Assembly: GCA_017625775.1 (NCBI GenBank)
Contig: JAGAKE010000002.1
Coordinates: forward strand, 248,001-312,000
From: Fibrobacteraceae bacterium
GTDB lineage: Bacteria > Fibrobacterota > Fibrobacteria > Fibrobacterales > Fibrobacteraceae
Reading direction: 5' to 3'
Length of the DNA stretch: 64,000 nucleotides
Each line of letters begins with the position of its first letter. The stretch's first letter is position 1. Positions 53,658 to 62,927 of the stretch are shown here, piece after piece. Both the position numbers and the translations under genes were made by a program. The notes beneath the pieces were generated by a model. That model worked only from the letters and a program-made list of their open reading frames with translations. It had not been told where the DNA came from and ran no database searches.

Positions 53658-54821
53658 TTAAACTTTCTTTTCTGATTTTTCTGAATTTATGGGTATAGAA
53701 GAACCCTCCAAAGCCAATTCTTCATTGGAATGATCTTCTATTTTATTTGAAATCTTTTGTAAGTATATCAAACAAAGACATGTGAAAGGAATCGCTACAA
53801 TCAACCCTAAAAAACCCAAGAGTTTTCCCCAAATAGATAATGATAAAAGAATTCCTATTGGAGGCAAATTCATACTTTTCCCAACAATATTTGGTACTAA
53901 TACTAAATCCTGTAATAACTGAATACCAACATAAATTCCAGTAACCATTAAAGCTACTTCCCAAAAAGGAATGCCTGCATCAAGAGAATACACAATTCCT
54001 AAAAGTAATGCAATGGGAATACTTAGAATTTGCATATAAGGAATCATGTTTAAACACCCAATAAAAATACCAAACATTAACCCAAGAGGAAAACCAACTA
54101 TAGTAAACGCCGTTGAAAAAAGAACTCCGACTAAAAACGCAACCCAAGCTTGAGCTCTAAAATAACTCCCCATAGCAACATCCATATCTTTCGCCAAAGA
54201 AGATGCCGACGCTTTCCATTTTTTAGGAACAAGGCGCCACGCCCCCTGACGTAAACGAGGCATGTCAAGCATTATAAAAATGAGATACAACAAAACAAGA
54301 GTTAGGCTAGCAAACCAAAACACAACCATCGCCGTTCCAGAAAGCATACCAATGGAGCCAGAAATTAATTTAGAACCCACTGAATGCAAAGCATTCCAGA
54401 AATCCATCGTTTGCATAGCATCTGCAATTTTGTCCCATGAAATAAAATTTTGAGCAACACTCCAAAGATCCTTCGGGATAAATTCCATAATTTTAGAACT
54501 CCATTCCGCATCATAAAAAATCTTTGAAATTAGTGTTCCTAATAAGCGAACTTCCTGCACGATTCTTGGAATAAAAAGATACAAAGCACCGCCAATTAAT
54601 AAAAAAGCTCCTAAGAACACAGTCAATACCGCTAATATGCGATATCGCATTTTTTTCTGCAAATAATTTACCAACGGATCTACAATATAGGCCACAATAA
54701 ATGCTAAACAAAATGGTAAAAGCACGCCACTTAAATAATTCAAAACTAATATCAGTAGTGTAATTATAATCGCTATTTGCACCCAGCGCATTATTCGATC
54801 AACATTCCAACGATACCCCAT
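53658..54821 (-). CDS. AI-2E family transporter (PerM-like membrane protein)
   Basis: An inner-membrane protein of 387 residues with about seven to eight hydrophobic helices, the first at residues 13-40 (IAIIITLLILVLNYLSGVLL). The family block VGFPLGLMFGIFIGCLNMIPYMQ and the closing helices with VPNIVGKSMNLPPIGILLSL fit the AI-2E/PerM family. Members export small molecules or act as Na+/H+ antiporters; the substrate cannot be told from sequence. The C-terminal 30 residues are charged and cytoplasmic. It lies seven bases after the next gene upstream on the same strand. Confidence 0.88.
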   Translation of the reverse strand: MGYRWNVDRIMRWVQIAIIITLLILVLNYLSGVLLPFCLAFIVAYIVDPLVNYLQKKMRYRILAVLTVFLGAFLLIGGALYLFIPRIVQEVRLLGTLISKIFYDAEWSSKIMEFIPKDLWSVAQNFISWDKIADAMQTMDFWNALHSVGSKLISGSIGMLSGTAMVVFWFASLTLVLLYLIFIMLDMPRLRQGAWRLVPKKWKASASSLAKDMDVAMGSYFRAQAWVAFLVGVLFSTAFTIVGFPLGLMFGIFIGCLNMIPYMQILSIPIALLLGIVYSLDAGIPFWEVALMVTGIYVGIQLLQDLVLVPNIVGKSMNLPPIGILLSLSIWGKLLGFLGLIVAIPFTCLCLIYLQKISNKIEDHSNEELALEGSSIPINSEKSEKKV

Positions 54822-54827
54822 ACTACG

Positions 54828-55580
54828 TTACCCCCTTTTCTTTTTTTTAAAAGCTCCGAACGCACAAATAATCGTTAAAACAATAGAAATCCAACCAATC
54901 GTTAATAAGAAATCTCTATTTACACCAAATAATTCTAATTCCTTCACTTCTAACGCATCCGGAATACCAAGCAACGCCCCAGTTGCACTCAGAACTTCAA
55001 GACGCATTCCTCGGTCTAAATACCGCCATTCGTCTAAAACCTCTATCCCCATTTGATCAAACCAACGTTCAGGCACCGCAAAGTCACTTAAAGAAACTCT
55101 GTACTCGGCATATTTTCTATCAGCTCCTATTACTAAATCTAATGGTCTTGCAGAAAATACTTCATTTGGTTTAGTCCACTTAGGATCGTGAACGGAAAGA
55201 CGAAGCGTTACTTTTGGCATCCGATCTGTAGCAAGAATAACTCGTAAGGAATCGTATTTTGAAAAATCTATAAACTCTTCCTTCAAAATTTGCGTAGGAG
55301 AAAGGAAGGAAAATCCAACACCGGCATAAGGCGTTGGCGCTCCAGACCTCAAAAGAAAATCTAAACGGTATGTAGAATCCATTAAGGAAAGAGATGCTCG
55401 AGAAAACCCCTCTTCTAAAGAATCGCTCCGCACAAATGTTTGATAATTTCCGGGAATTACTACTAAGCGATTTTCTTTAAAACAAAATGCAATGACTCCC
55501 AAAATAAGCAAGCCAAGAATCCAAGCAAAAATCCAAAATTTTTTTGATATGAATACTTTATACTTTTGCATATTTTTCAT
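54828..55580 (-). CDS. two-TM membrane protein with beta-rich outer domain (A)
   Basis: I do not recognise this 250-residue protein. One helix near the start (FWIFAWILGLLILGVIAFCF) and one near the end (FLLTIGWISIVLTIICAFGAF) enclose about 180 residues of beta-rich sequence (YDSLRVILATDRMPKVTLRLSV, AEYRVSLSDFAVPERWF), which should lie in the periplasm. The pattern of strands and the WFDQ/YRVSL block recall CBM11/CIA30-type jelly-rolls. The next gene upstream codes for a protein of the same layout, so the two are probably paralogues. ATG 55580 and ATG 55571 are both possible starts; the 5' end overlaps the upstream gene by 23 bases. Confidence 0.72.
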   Translation of the reverse strand: MKNMQKYKVFISKKFWIFAWILGLLILGVIAFCFKENRLVVIPGNYQTFVRSDSLEEGFSRASLSLMDSTYRLDFLLRSGAPTPYAGVGFSFLSPTQILKEEFIDFSKYDSLRVILATDRMPKVTLRLSVHDPKWTKPNEVFSARPLDLVIGADRKYAEYRVSLSDFAVPERWFDQMGIEVLDEWRYLDRGMRLEVLSATGALLGIPDALEVKELELFGVNRDFLLTIGWISIVLTIICAFGAFKKKKRG

Positions 55581-56301
55581 ACTCCTTTTTCTTATGACGA
55601 TAGCCAACAGCGATTGTTGCAATAGCTAAGAAAAAGAACAACAATAACCCCAATGCAAAACTACTAACACCTTTTGCTTCAATACTATAAATTTTTAAAG
55701 AGAACGATTTCCCTCGTTTCATGTTCCAGCCAGAAGATATTTCTAAACGAGCCGCTCCTTCTAAATGTTTTAATTCTAAAGAACGATCCACTTTTTGCGA
55801 TTCATACCAATAATCCGGTACATATAATTGAGAAATAGGAACCACAATCCGTTGGCGGCCTTCTTTCTCTACAGTAACTTCCTTAATTAAAGGACGAAAA
55901 GAAAATTTATTCTCTGGATCCGTTACATCAGGGTCGAATGTCCATAGCTTAATTAGAAATTCCGTTGTTCCTTGAACATCAACATCAAAAACCAACGAAT
56001 CAACTAGCATCCAATTTCTATAATGCAGTAAGGAATCTGGGGCAAAACTCCAAAGTAATCCACACCAAGCAGGCGATTCTCCTGTATGCAATGTACAAGA
56101 AAAAAGCAAAGAGGAATCAGCATCCGTTGTAGATAAATTTGCTATTGACATTCCCCCATCATCTCTATCATCATAGGCGGTTAAAATCATAGATTCTTGA
56201 AGCGGGAAAACCATATCTTTGAAATAACGTTCTGGCGCTAAACCATAAACCGCTATTCCTATAACGCTTAGAACAAATAAAATTCTATTTAAGCGTTTCA
56301 T
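55558..56301 (-). CDS. two-TM membrane protein with beta-rich outer domain (B)
   Basis: A 247-residue protein with the same layout as its downstream neighbour: an N-terminal helix (ILFVLSVIGIAVYGLAP), about 190 residues of beta-rich periplasmic domain (WMLVDSLVFDVDVQGTTEFLIKL in part, RQRIVVPISQLYVPDYWYES), and a C-terminal helix (FALGLLLFFFLAIATIAVGY) with a basic cytoplasmic tail. Family unknown to me; possible ligand-binding domain of the jelly-roll type. I start at ATG 56301, which overlaps the zinc-ribbon gene by 17 bases. Overlaps at both ends suggest that the proteins are made in fixed proportion. Confidence 0.72.
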   Translation of the reverse strand: MKRLNRILFVLSVIGIAVYGLAPERYFKDMVFPLQESMILTAYDDRDDGGMSIANLSTTDADSSLLFSCTLHTGESPAWCGLLWSFAPDSLLHYRNWMLVDSLVFDVDVQGTTEFLIKLWTFDPDVTDPENKFSFRPLIKEVTVEKEGRQRIVVPISQLYVPDYWYESQKVDRSLELKHLEGAARLEISSGWNMKRGKSFSLKIYSIEAKGVSSFALGLLLFFFLAIATIAVGYRHKKKEYEKYAKV

Positions 56302-56809
56302 TTTCTGGTTCCAAGATTTTCTTAAAATAAAGATGATACTGCATGCTTTCAATAGGATCGTCTTCAATTGAAATAGTTTCGTTTCCTAATATTTTAGAAA
56401 CCAATCGGTCAATTAAACGAATAAAAGCAAAATGATGTTTTCCTTCTTGTTTCATAAAAGAAGTTTCTAATGTTTTTTTCAAAACCTCCTTCAACAACGG
56501 AAGCGGTAAATGAAGCATATCACAACAAGAAGCCACTCTACCTTCTAACCCATAATTTGGAAGAATTCCTTGAACTAATGCTTCTTGATGCATTAAACAA
56601 TTACCCACATTCTCCTCAGAAATAACTTCCTTCGTTTCTAAAACATCTAGCCAAAGTTTTCGCGTCATTGGGAAAAGTTCCCGACGAAAAGCCATAGATG
56701 CACTCGCTGCAAAAAATGCAGCATAACAATTAGGGCAGATCCATAAATCCAAACGATTTACTTCTACCTTAACAACATTTGATTTACAAAAAGAACACAA
56801 TTTTTCCAT
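56285..56809 (-). CDS. zinc-ribbon protein of unknown function
   Basis: A 174-residue soluble protein with an N-terminal CxxC-x18-CxxC zinc ribbon (LCSFCKSN and LWICPNCYAAFF). The rest is mainly helical with a further CC pair (VASCCDMLHLPL) and no recognised domain. It is probably cytoplasmic, as it has no signal. GGAGG stands five bases before ATG 56809, which decides the start. It heads a set of four same-strand genes with two-TM proteins A and B and the AI-2E-family permease. This tie suggests a sensor or regulator for a membrane complex, but nothing in the sequence shows that directly. Confidence 0.75.
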   Translation of the reverse strand: MEKLCSFCKSNVVKVEVNRLDLWICPNCYAAFFAASASMAFRRELFPMTRKLWLDVLETKEVISEENVGNCLMHQEALVQGILPNYGLEGRVASCCDMLHLPLPLLKEVLKKTLETSFMKQEGKHHFAFIRLIDRLVSKILGNETISIEDDPIESMQYHLYFKKILEPENETLK

Positions 56810-56873
56810 TATTACCTCCAATATACTTAATTCATTTACTTCTATTTAGAACAATCTTTCTATTTTTTGTCCT

Positions 56874-57698
56874 ATGACACAAATTATCGATGTTTCTTTG
56901 CAAAATTTCGAATCAGAAGTTTCTATTCCTTCTATGGAAAAACCGATGGTTCTTACCTTTCTTTCTTCTCGTTATCCAGAATGCGGCAATTTATTTTCTA
57001 CACTCCAGCTGCTTGCTGAAGAAATGAACTTTACTTTGGCCAAAGTAGATTTAGATCAAGTAGAAAACCAGGCATTTATTCAATACTTTAGAATTTCTGG
57101 TATTCCCGACACTCGTGTGATTTTTAAAGGCGAAATTGTAGATATGATTCAAGGCGTTGCTACAGAACAAGCCCTAAGGGAACGCCTAAGCAAACACTTT
57201 ATTTCTGATTCTGAACGTCTTTATTTAAAAATAGAGGCTACCATTGCAGATAAAGAGTATGAAATAGCCTTTTCTTTATTAAACGAAGCGCTTTCCAGCG
57301 AACCCGATAATAAAAAACTCAAAATTCTTCAGGCGAAATTATTTGTCGGACTAGGCGACACCGAAAAAGCACGTTCCTTACTTGAAAGTTTTAAACCTCA
57401 AGAAGATGAATACGAAAAAGCAACACATTTGTTAAAATTGCTTGATTTTTATACAGAAGCTGCTCAAAAAAGCCCTGTTGAAGGTGAAGCCTTATTGTAT
57501 CGTAATGCGTGTCAACTTGTAACAGAAAGCAATTATGAGGAAGCTTTTGAAACTTTCTTAAAAATATTGCAAATCAATAAAGAATGGAATGATGGAATGC
57601 CTAGAAAAGCAATGATGACTCTTTTTGGCGTTCTTGGACCAAAACATGAATTGACATGGAAATACAGAGCAAAGCTAAATTCTATTTGGTTCATCTAA
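56874..57698 (+). CDS. CnoX/YbbN-like thioredoxin-fold protein with TPR part
   Basis: A cytoplasmic protein of 274 residues. Residues 1-110 form a thioredoxin fold (VLTFLSSRYPECGNLF, LAKVDLDQVENQAFIQYFRI, SGIPDTRVIFKGEIVDMIQGV) in which the active-site CxxC is replaced by R-Y-P-E-C, so it cannot act as a classical dithiol. From residue 120 on are TPR-like helices (YEIAFSLLNEALSSEPDNKK). This layout matches CnoX/YbbN, a chaperone-assisting protein that protects substrates in oxidative stress and passes them to GroEL or DnaK. The redox-inactive form is common in the family. It diverges from the zinc-ribbon gene with 64 bases between starts. Confidence 0.85.
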   Translation: MTQIIDVSLQNFESEVSIPSMEKPMVLTFLSSRYPECGNLFSTLQLLAEEMNFTLAKVDLDQVENQAFIQYFRISGIPDTRVIFKGEIVDMIQGVATEQALRERLSKHFISDSERLYLKIEATIADKEYEIAFSLLNEALSSEPDNKKLKILQAKLFVGLGDTEKARSLLESFKPQEDEYEKATHLLKLLDFYTEAAQKSPVEGEALLYRNACQLVTESNYEEAFETFLKILQINKEWNDGMPRKAMMTLFGVLGPKHELTWKYRAKLNSIWFI

Positions 57699-57833
57699 TT
57701 TTAGAGACCTAATTCCTTTTTTTAGCTTTCTCTCAGCCATCAAATTATTTATATTAGGTGCAATATTTATTGACTCCTTAAATTTGTCAATAATTAAGTA
57801 AAGTTTAACACATGATGACGAAATAGGAAAAAT

Positions 57834-59417
57834 ATGAAACGAATTCTTTTTCAAGATACTTCATTTCGTGACGGTTTCCAATCCATTTTTGGAGCCCGTG
57901 TTTTCACGAAAGACTTTATGCCTGCAGTGGAAGCTGCCTGCAAGGCTGGTATAACACATTTTGAAGCAGGTGGTGGTGCTAGATTCCAAGCACTTTACCA
58001 AAACTGCGGTGAAGACGCTTTTGATATGATGGATGAATTCCGTCGTGTTACAGGCCCAAAAGCAAGACTACAGACCTTAGCTCGTGGAATTAACGTTGTA
58101 GCACTTGCTCCACAACCACGTGATATGATTAAGCTTCATGCAGAAATGTTCAAGAAACACGGCATGACTCGTATCCGTAACTTTGACGCTTTAAATGATG
58201 TCAACAACCTCATTTATTCAGGCAAGTGCATTACAGAAGCCGGGCTAGAACACGAAGTTGTCGTTACCATGATGGAACTTCCTCCTGGTTGTACTGGCGC
58301 TCATGATCCGGAATTCTATGAAAGAATTCTTCGCAACATTTTAGATGCCGGCATTCCTTACGCTTCTGTATGCTTTAAGGATGCTTCTGGTACAACTAAC
58401 CCAAGAAAAGTTTACGAAACATTCAAACGCGCTCGCAAATTGCTTGGCGATAATGTAGAACTTCGCATTCACTCTCACGATACTTGCGGCACTGGAATTT
58501 CTCAATATGTTGCCGCTATCGAAGGTGGAGCTGATGGTGTTGACCTCGCTCGCAAGCCTTTGTCTGGCGGAACAAGTCAACCTGATTTATTCAGTATGTT
58601 CCACGCCTTGAAAGGAACTGATTTTAAACTTGCTCTTGGCGAAGATAGCATTGTGGACGATCACATCAAGGAATTGATGGAAGCCAACAACGTTGCTGTT
58701 GAATGCCTCAAGGATTACAACTTCCCTCCTGAAGCTCGCCAAATTACAACTGACGTAATTTTCTCACCTATGCCAGGTGGCGCTCTCACTGCTAATACTC
58801 TCATGATGCGTGAAACGAAAACGTTCCACCTTTATGATCAAGTCATCGCTAATATGAGCGAATGCGTTAGCCGCGGTGGATTTGCTTCTTCCGTAACTCC
58901 AGTTTCTCAATTCTATTTCCAACAAGCTTTTGTTAATACCGTTAACAAAAGTAAGGGTTTAGATACTTGGGCAAAAATGACTGAAGGTTATGGTAAAATG
59001 CTTCTTGGTTACCAAGGAAAAACACCTTGCGAACCAGATCCAGAATTGGTAAAAATTGCTTCGGAACAATTAAACTTGAAACCTTTTGCCGAAGCTCATC
59101 CTGGAATTCAATGCGCAGAAGAAATTCTTGAACCAGGAATTCCTGCAGCAAAGAAACTCCTTGAAGAAAATAACTTGCCAACTACCGATGAAAATATTTT
59201 CATTGTTGGTTGCTTACAAACTAAGGGCGGAAACAAAGGACTTGACTTCCTTCTTGGCAAGCGTATTATTGGCGTTCCTAAAAAGAACCCAGAAGAAGAA
59301 GCTAAGAAAGCAGCCGCTCCAGTTAATACCGCAGGCATGGCTGTTACCGGAACAAATACTTACCGTGTAGCACTCAATGGTCAAAGCTGGGATGTTCAAG
59401 TTAGCTCTTTGAAGTAA
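57834..59417 (+). CDS. oxaloacetate decarboxylase / pyruvate carboxylase-type carboxyltransferase subunit, without biotin domain
   Basis: A carboxyltransferase of 527 residues. The TIM-barrel HMGL-like domain shows QDTSFRDGFQS, VCFKDASGTTNP with the metal-binding carbamyl-Lys region, HSHDTCGTGISQYVAAIEGG and KPLSGGTSQP, followed by the conserved carboxylase domain (PGGALTANTLM). It moves CO2 between biotin and pyruvate/oxaloacetate. The C-terminus ends just after NTYRVALNGQSWDVQV, the strand that usually precedes the biotinyl domain; there is no M-K-M lysine. The carrier must therefore be another protein. Propionate/succinate metabolism of Fibrobacter would use such a complex. A strong terminator follows. 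Confidence 0.9.
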   Translation: MKRILFQDTSFRDGFQSIFGARVFTKDFMPAVEAACKAGITHFEAGGGARFQALYQNCGEDAFDMMDEFRRVTGPKARLQTLARGINVVALAPQPRDMIKLHAEMFKKHGMTRIRNFDALNDVNNLIYSGKCITEAGLEHEVVVTMMELPPGCTGAHDPEFYERILRNILDAGIPYASVCFKDASGTTNPRKVYETFKRARKLLGDNVELRIHSHDTCGTGISQYVAAIEGGADGVDLARKPLSGGTSQPDLFSMFHALKGTDFKLALGEDSIVDDHIKELMEANNVAVECLKDYNFPPEARQITTDVIFSPMPGGALTANTLMMRETKTFHLYDQVIANMSECVSRGGFASSVTPVSQFYFQQAFVNTVNKSKGLDTWAKMTEGYGKMLLGYQGKTPCEPDPELVKIASEQLNLKPFAEAHPGIQCAEEILEPGIPAAKKLLEENNLPTTDENIFIVGCLQTKGGNKGLDFLLGKRIIGVPKKNPEEEAKKAAAPVNTAGMAVTGTNTYRVALNGQSWDVQVSSLK

Positions 59418-59428
59418 ACTTTCTAAAC

Positions 59429-59463
59429 AAAAAAAACTCGCGGCTATGCCGCGAGTTTTTTTT
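59429..59463. terminator. terminator after the carboxyltransferase gene
   Basis: A perfect 16-bp stem (eight A, CTCGCGGC and complement) with TAT loop; also usable for the convergent lipoprotein gene. Confidence 0.93.
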
Positions 59464-59473
59464 TGTTTATGTT

Positions 59474-60247
59474 TTAAAAGGTAAATACTTTACCGATACC
59501 TATAGACATTCCATTTTCAGAAAATGCAACTCCTCCAAAATATTTATCAGGATGTATATAAGTCAAAGATAATGTATGTACAAAAAACTCATCTGAATCT
59601 AAATCATAAGCGTAATTCATAGCATCTTCTACGGTAACAGATCCATATCGACCTAGATGGAACCCTATGAAATAATTCATGTGGAATGTAATATTCCAGA
59701 AATCTTCATCACCGCGAGCAGCATTTAATTTCACTAAATCACGACGAGCATCTTCCATTTCTCCAAAGTTTTCATGAAATTGCGCTCCTAAAGCCAAGCC
59801 ACCGAATATTAAATCATTTCCAAATTCAGCACCTAAACGCAATCTTTGTTGAAGACTCCAGTAATCCATAGATTCACCTTCTATAACTTCCCAAGATTTT
59901 TCAACTAGCTTAGATACATGGCATTTTTCTTGACAAGCAAATTCACCTTGTCCATAAAAACCTCCAAGAGTAATTTCAGCAAATAAAGGCTTCGCTAACA
60001 GCCCCTGATAAAGGTACGATAAATTACCGCCAATAGCAAAATCCTGTTCCATGTTCATACCTTCAGAAGGAATTGTTGCTGTAATTTGCGCCCCAATGGC
60101 TTGCTCTGATTTTTCTGCCCCTGGCGCTCTTGGAATATGAGGCATTAAATTAGATGTAGCCCCTTGAGACAATACTCTTGGTGAAGAAATACACCCACAC
60201 AAGAAGCAAACCGCCAAAACAGGCAATAGATAAAACTTATAATTCAT
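59474..60247 (-). CDS. outer-membrane lipoprotein with beta-barrel-like domain
   Basis: A 257-residue protein. The lipobox LCGC (Cys19) follows a hydrophobic signal. The mature part alternates strands and turns (LRLGAEFGNDLIFGGLALGA, NITFHMNYFIGFHLGRYGSV) and ends in Phe (GIGKVFTF), which fits an eight- to ten-stranded outer-membrane barrel. Residues 104-112 carry a Cys pair (FACQEKCHV) likely bonded. Family not recognised. The gene stands alone between two terminators. Confidence 0.72.
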   Translation of the reverse strand: MNYKFYLLPVLAVCFLCGCISSPRVLSQGATSNLMPHIPRAPGAEKSEQAIGAQITATIPSEGMNMEQDFAIGGNLSYLYQGLLAKPLFAEITLGGFYGQGEFACQEKCHVSKLVEKSWEVIEGESMDYWSLQQRLRLGAEFGNDLIFGGLALGAQFHENFGEMEDARRDLVKLNAARGDEDFWNITFHMNYFIGFHLGRYGSVTVEDAMNYAYDLDSDEFFVHTLSLTYIHPDKYFGGVAFSENGMSIGIGKVFTF

Positions 60248-60311
60248 AAAATCTCCTATTATTTAAAGGCAAAAGCCCATAAAGTAAATGTTCATAATAT
60301 AAGCCATAGGC

Positions 60312-60332
60312 GCTTAAGACAATTGCTTAAGC
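60312..60332. promoter_or_regulatory. inverted repeat upstream of the barrel lipoprotein gene
   Basis: GCTTAAG and CTTAAGC with a seven-base gap, 65 bases before the lipoprotein start. It may be an operator; the sequence shows nothing more. Confidence 0.35.
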
Positions 60333-60423
60333 ATTGCCAAAACTAACTTATTATCATAACAACATTGTAAGTTTAATGTAAATTTTTCTCATTTTAAACT
60401 TTTGTTGAATAAATATTCATAAA

Positions 60424-60445
60424 GTTCTGGGGATTACCCCAGAAC
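60424..60445 (-). terminator. hairpin after the hydrolase-like gene
   Basis: A perfect 9-bp stem (GTTCTGGGG and complement, ATTA loop). On the minus strand it lies before the next lipoprotein gene, but the T run after it is short (TTTATG), so ending is probably partial. Confidence 0.55.
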
Positions 60446-60452
60446 AAAATCA

Positions 60453-62927
60453 TTATTTCAATTGAATTGAGTTAATTGCACATGATGTTTTTTGTTTTCC
60501 TGCCTGCAAAATAAGTTTTGAAGCACTTAATCCACCATCTTGCGAAATTTCAACATCAATTAGTTTATCTAATGGCAATTCTAATATTTCTTGGTTATTT
60601 TGAATTTTACCATTACCTAATTTTAAAACCTCCTTCGGAGATAGAAGTGCGTCAAAATAGATTCTAACATCTTGACATGAACCTGCTTCATAAGCAACTT
60701 CTAAATTTTTATAACCCTTAAAGGAGTAAACCTGGGTAAGATCCAAGAAAACGCCGTCGTAAGCTTTTTCAAAATAAAAATCAAGAGTGCCATTTTCTAG
60801 TTGGCTTTCTTTTTTCCACGGAATAATTCTATACCCCGAATTAGGGTAAAGCTTTGATGAAGAAATTAACTGAGGGTTTACTTCTTGAACAATCGTTTCT
60901 TTAATAATTCTTAATCCCTTTAAAGAAACCTGACCGCCAGCTGAATTTAATATCAAACGCCCCCAACGATAATTTTTTAAAGCTTCATCAGTACCAGGAA
61001 TACGCCAACGCAAAGTATAATAAGAACCATCGGGCTTAACCGTCAATTCCTCTAACTGAATTTGAGAACCACCATTTTTTTGTCTTGTCAGCATAAATTC
61101 TGCTTTTAACCAGTTCGCCCTAGGATTTTCCATTTTTACCTGCACTTCTACGATAGAACCAGCAGGAAAGCCATTCCCATAATCCATACGCACTGATTTT
61201 TGCCAACCAGCAGGTAATGCAAACGAAACTTCTTCTTCGCGTTCTGTTGCTTGCGAATGAAAATCATAACGAACCCAGCTAAATTTTTGCTTATTTAATA
61301 CTCCAGCATTTTTTAACATCGGCGGCATTTTGCTTTGATCTAAACAACTTGCCGTCGGGTCAAAAAATCCCATAAAGGCGGAATTCCTAAATTCCTGACT
61401 TGACTCATCAAAATCACTTTTTGCTAACTCACATAACAAGCGCCACATATCAGTTTGTATTCCAGCCAATACGTTCTTTTTTCCTTCAGGAAACTCAATA
61501 TGGCGACCGGACATTTTTTCACTTGAACGAGGATGAGTTGCATCTACTGCATAAATAGAACTTCCTGTACTGCGACTTCCTGGATTTTCCCATTTCAGTC
61601 CTGATTCTGTTTGTTTACGCACACAATCTGTTAAAACAGAAAGTTTACCATCGCATTTTAAATCTAAAGCACTTGTTGTAGGAATAAATGTTGAAGAACC
61701 TTCTTTTAATTCGTCACTTTCCCATTTGGTAGAAATAGAAATGCTACCCAATAATGGAATTTTTTGCTTCATATTCTCCGGCATTTCTTCAAGCATTCCT
61801 TCTCGTAAAGCGGAATACATCATTTCACCAAAAGGATAAACACTTCCTTGAACTCGATCAAAAGGTGTTTTACCTTTTTTCGTTTCCTTTGTACTTGTTG
61901 GAGATTCATAAACACGATTATAACTAAATTCAGAATCTTCTGACTCAGAATAAGATACTCGGCTTACTGCCCGACCAAAAGTTTTAGAAAATTTTTCTGC
62001 ATAACGATTCAATTCAAAATAAAGTTTTTCATTTGAATTCAGTTTTCCAAAAATTTGTCCTTCACTTAGCAAAATACTTGGAAATCCCTTGTATTCAGCA
62101 GCTTTTCTGTAATCATTCAAAAGCCAACGATCAGAATCAAGTCTTGGACCAAACATATTCAACAAGCCCATTTCAGTATCATAAAGAAGTAATTCTTTAG
62201 CGCCTGGCGCAGAAACTAAATCGGCAAAATCTTCTGCGGCTCGGATTCCCTGACCAGCCCAAAAATTAATGGTAGCTAATATACCACGAGGAATTACTGC
62301 CCCTTGATGAGGAGAATCTAAAGAAGCAAAAAAGCATACTGGAGCTTCATCACTCTTTTTAGAAATGTCATACAAATAACTTCCATAGCGACCTAAAACG
62401 CCTCCTTGACTAATTCCAAAAACAACGAAACCATCTTGATTTGGATAAGTCCAAGGAATCACTTTCGCTTTCGCGAAATACTGTAAAACCTTTGCCAAAT
62501 TTTTTCCATTTACCTCTAACTCCATATTCACAGTTTGAGGAAATTGAATAAGCATTGGAGTGTAGCCAAGAGACTTTAATAAAGTAGGAAGCCCGTATGC
62601 TTCTACATCCTTTTCAAAATCAGATAAACTTCTTGGATTTTCTGGGTCCAAATGAATTCCATCTACGATTAAAAAAGGACGTTCTAATCGAAATCCCGGT
62701 GAAGATGAATACTGTGGAGCATCTAATACTCGAACACGCACTGATTGGAAAAGAGAGCGCAGCACGGAGCTTTTCATTTGAGAACATTCGCTTCCATCCA
62801 TTTTCCAAAAGCCATCTTTTCCAGAAATTTTTGCGCACATTTCTCCAAATCCATAGAAGTTAATGTCATAAGATTTTCCAAAAGAAATGCTCACAAACAA
62901 AAAACAAATCGCAAGAAACTTTTTCAT
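60453..62927 (-). CDS. large exported protein with serine-hydrolase (alpha/beta) domain
   Basis: An exported protein of 824 residues (signal LAICFLFVSISFGK). Residues 85-280 look like an alpha/beta hydrolase: RPFLIVDGIHLD, GYTPMLIQFPQT, then the nucleophile elbow VVFGISQGGVLGRY with Ser173, and CFFASLDSPHQGAVIP, a block found in lipases and esterases. The later Asp and His of the triad cannot be assigned with confidence. From about residue 560 on come beta-rich modules (SIVEVQVKMENP, LDFYFEKAYDGVFLDL) that resemble carbohydrate-binding or Ig-type domains. Starting at ATG 62927 gives TAATG overlap with the upstream gene, so they are coupled. Substrate unknown; an esterase on plant cell wall is one option. 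Confidence 0.75.
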   Translation of the reverse strand: MKKFLAICFLFVSISFGKSYDINFYGFGEMCAKISGKDGFWKMDGSECSQMKSSVLRSLFQSVRVRVLDAPQYSSSPGFRLERPFLIVDGIHLDPENPRSLSDFEKDVEAYGLPTLLKSLGYTPMLIQFPQTVNMELEVNGKNLAKVLQYFAKAKVIPWTYPNQDGFVVFGISQGGVLGRYGSYLYDISKKSDEAPVCFFASLDSPHQGAVIPRGILATINFWAGQGIRAAEDFADLVSAPGAKELLLYDTEMGLLNMFGPRLDSDRWLLNDYRKAAEYKGFPSILLSEGQIFGKLNSNEKLYFELNRYAEKFSKTFGRAVSRVSYSESEDSEFSYNRVYESPTSTKETKKGKTPFDRVQGSVYPFGEMMYSALREGMLEEMPENMKQKIPLLGSISISTKWESDELKEGSSTFIPTTSALDLKCDGKLSVLTDCVRKQTESGLKWENPGSRSTGSSIYAVDATHPRSSEKMSGRHIEFPEGKKNVLAGIQTDMWRLLCELAKSDFDESSQEFRNSAFMGFFDPTASCLDQSKMPPMLKNAGVLNKQKFSWVRYDFHSQATEREEEVSFALPAGWQKSVRMDYGNGFPAGSIVEVQVKMENPRANWLKAEFMLTRQKNGGSQIQLEELTVKPDGSYYTLRWRIPGTDEALKNYRWGRLILNSAGGQVSLKGLRIIKETIVQEVNPQLISSSKLYPNSGYRIIPWKKESQLENGTLDFYFEKAYDGVFLDLTQVYSFKGYKNLEVAYEAGSCQDVRIYFDALLSPKEVLKLGNGKIQNNQEILELPLDKLIDVEISQDGGLSASKLILQAGKQKTSCAINSIQLK

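Noticed and set aside
57699-57833. RNA gene or riboswitch before the carboxyltransferase gene
   Set aside because: AT-rich sequence with no stable stem or tRNA pattern; only a weak TTGACT box was seen.
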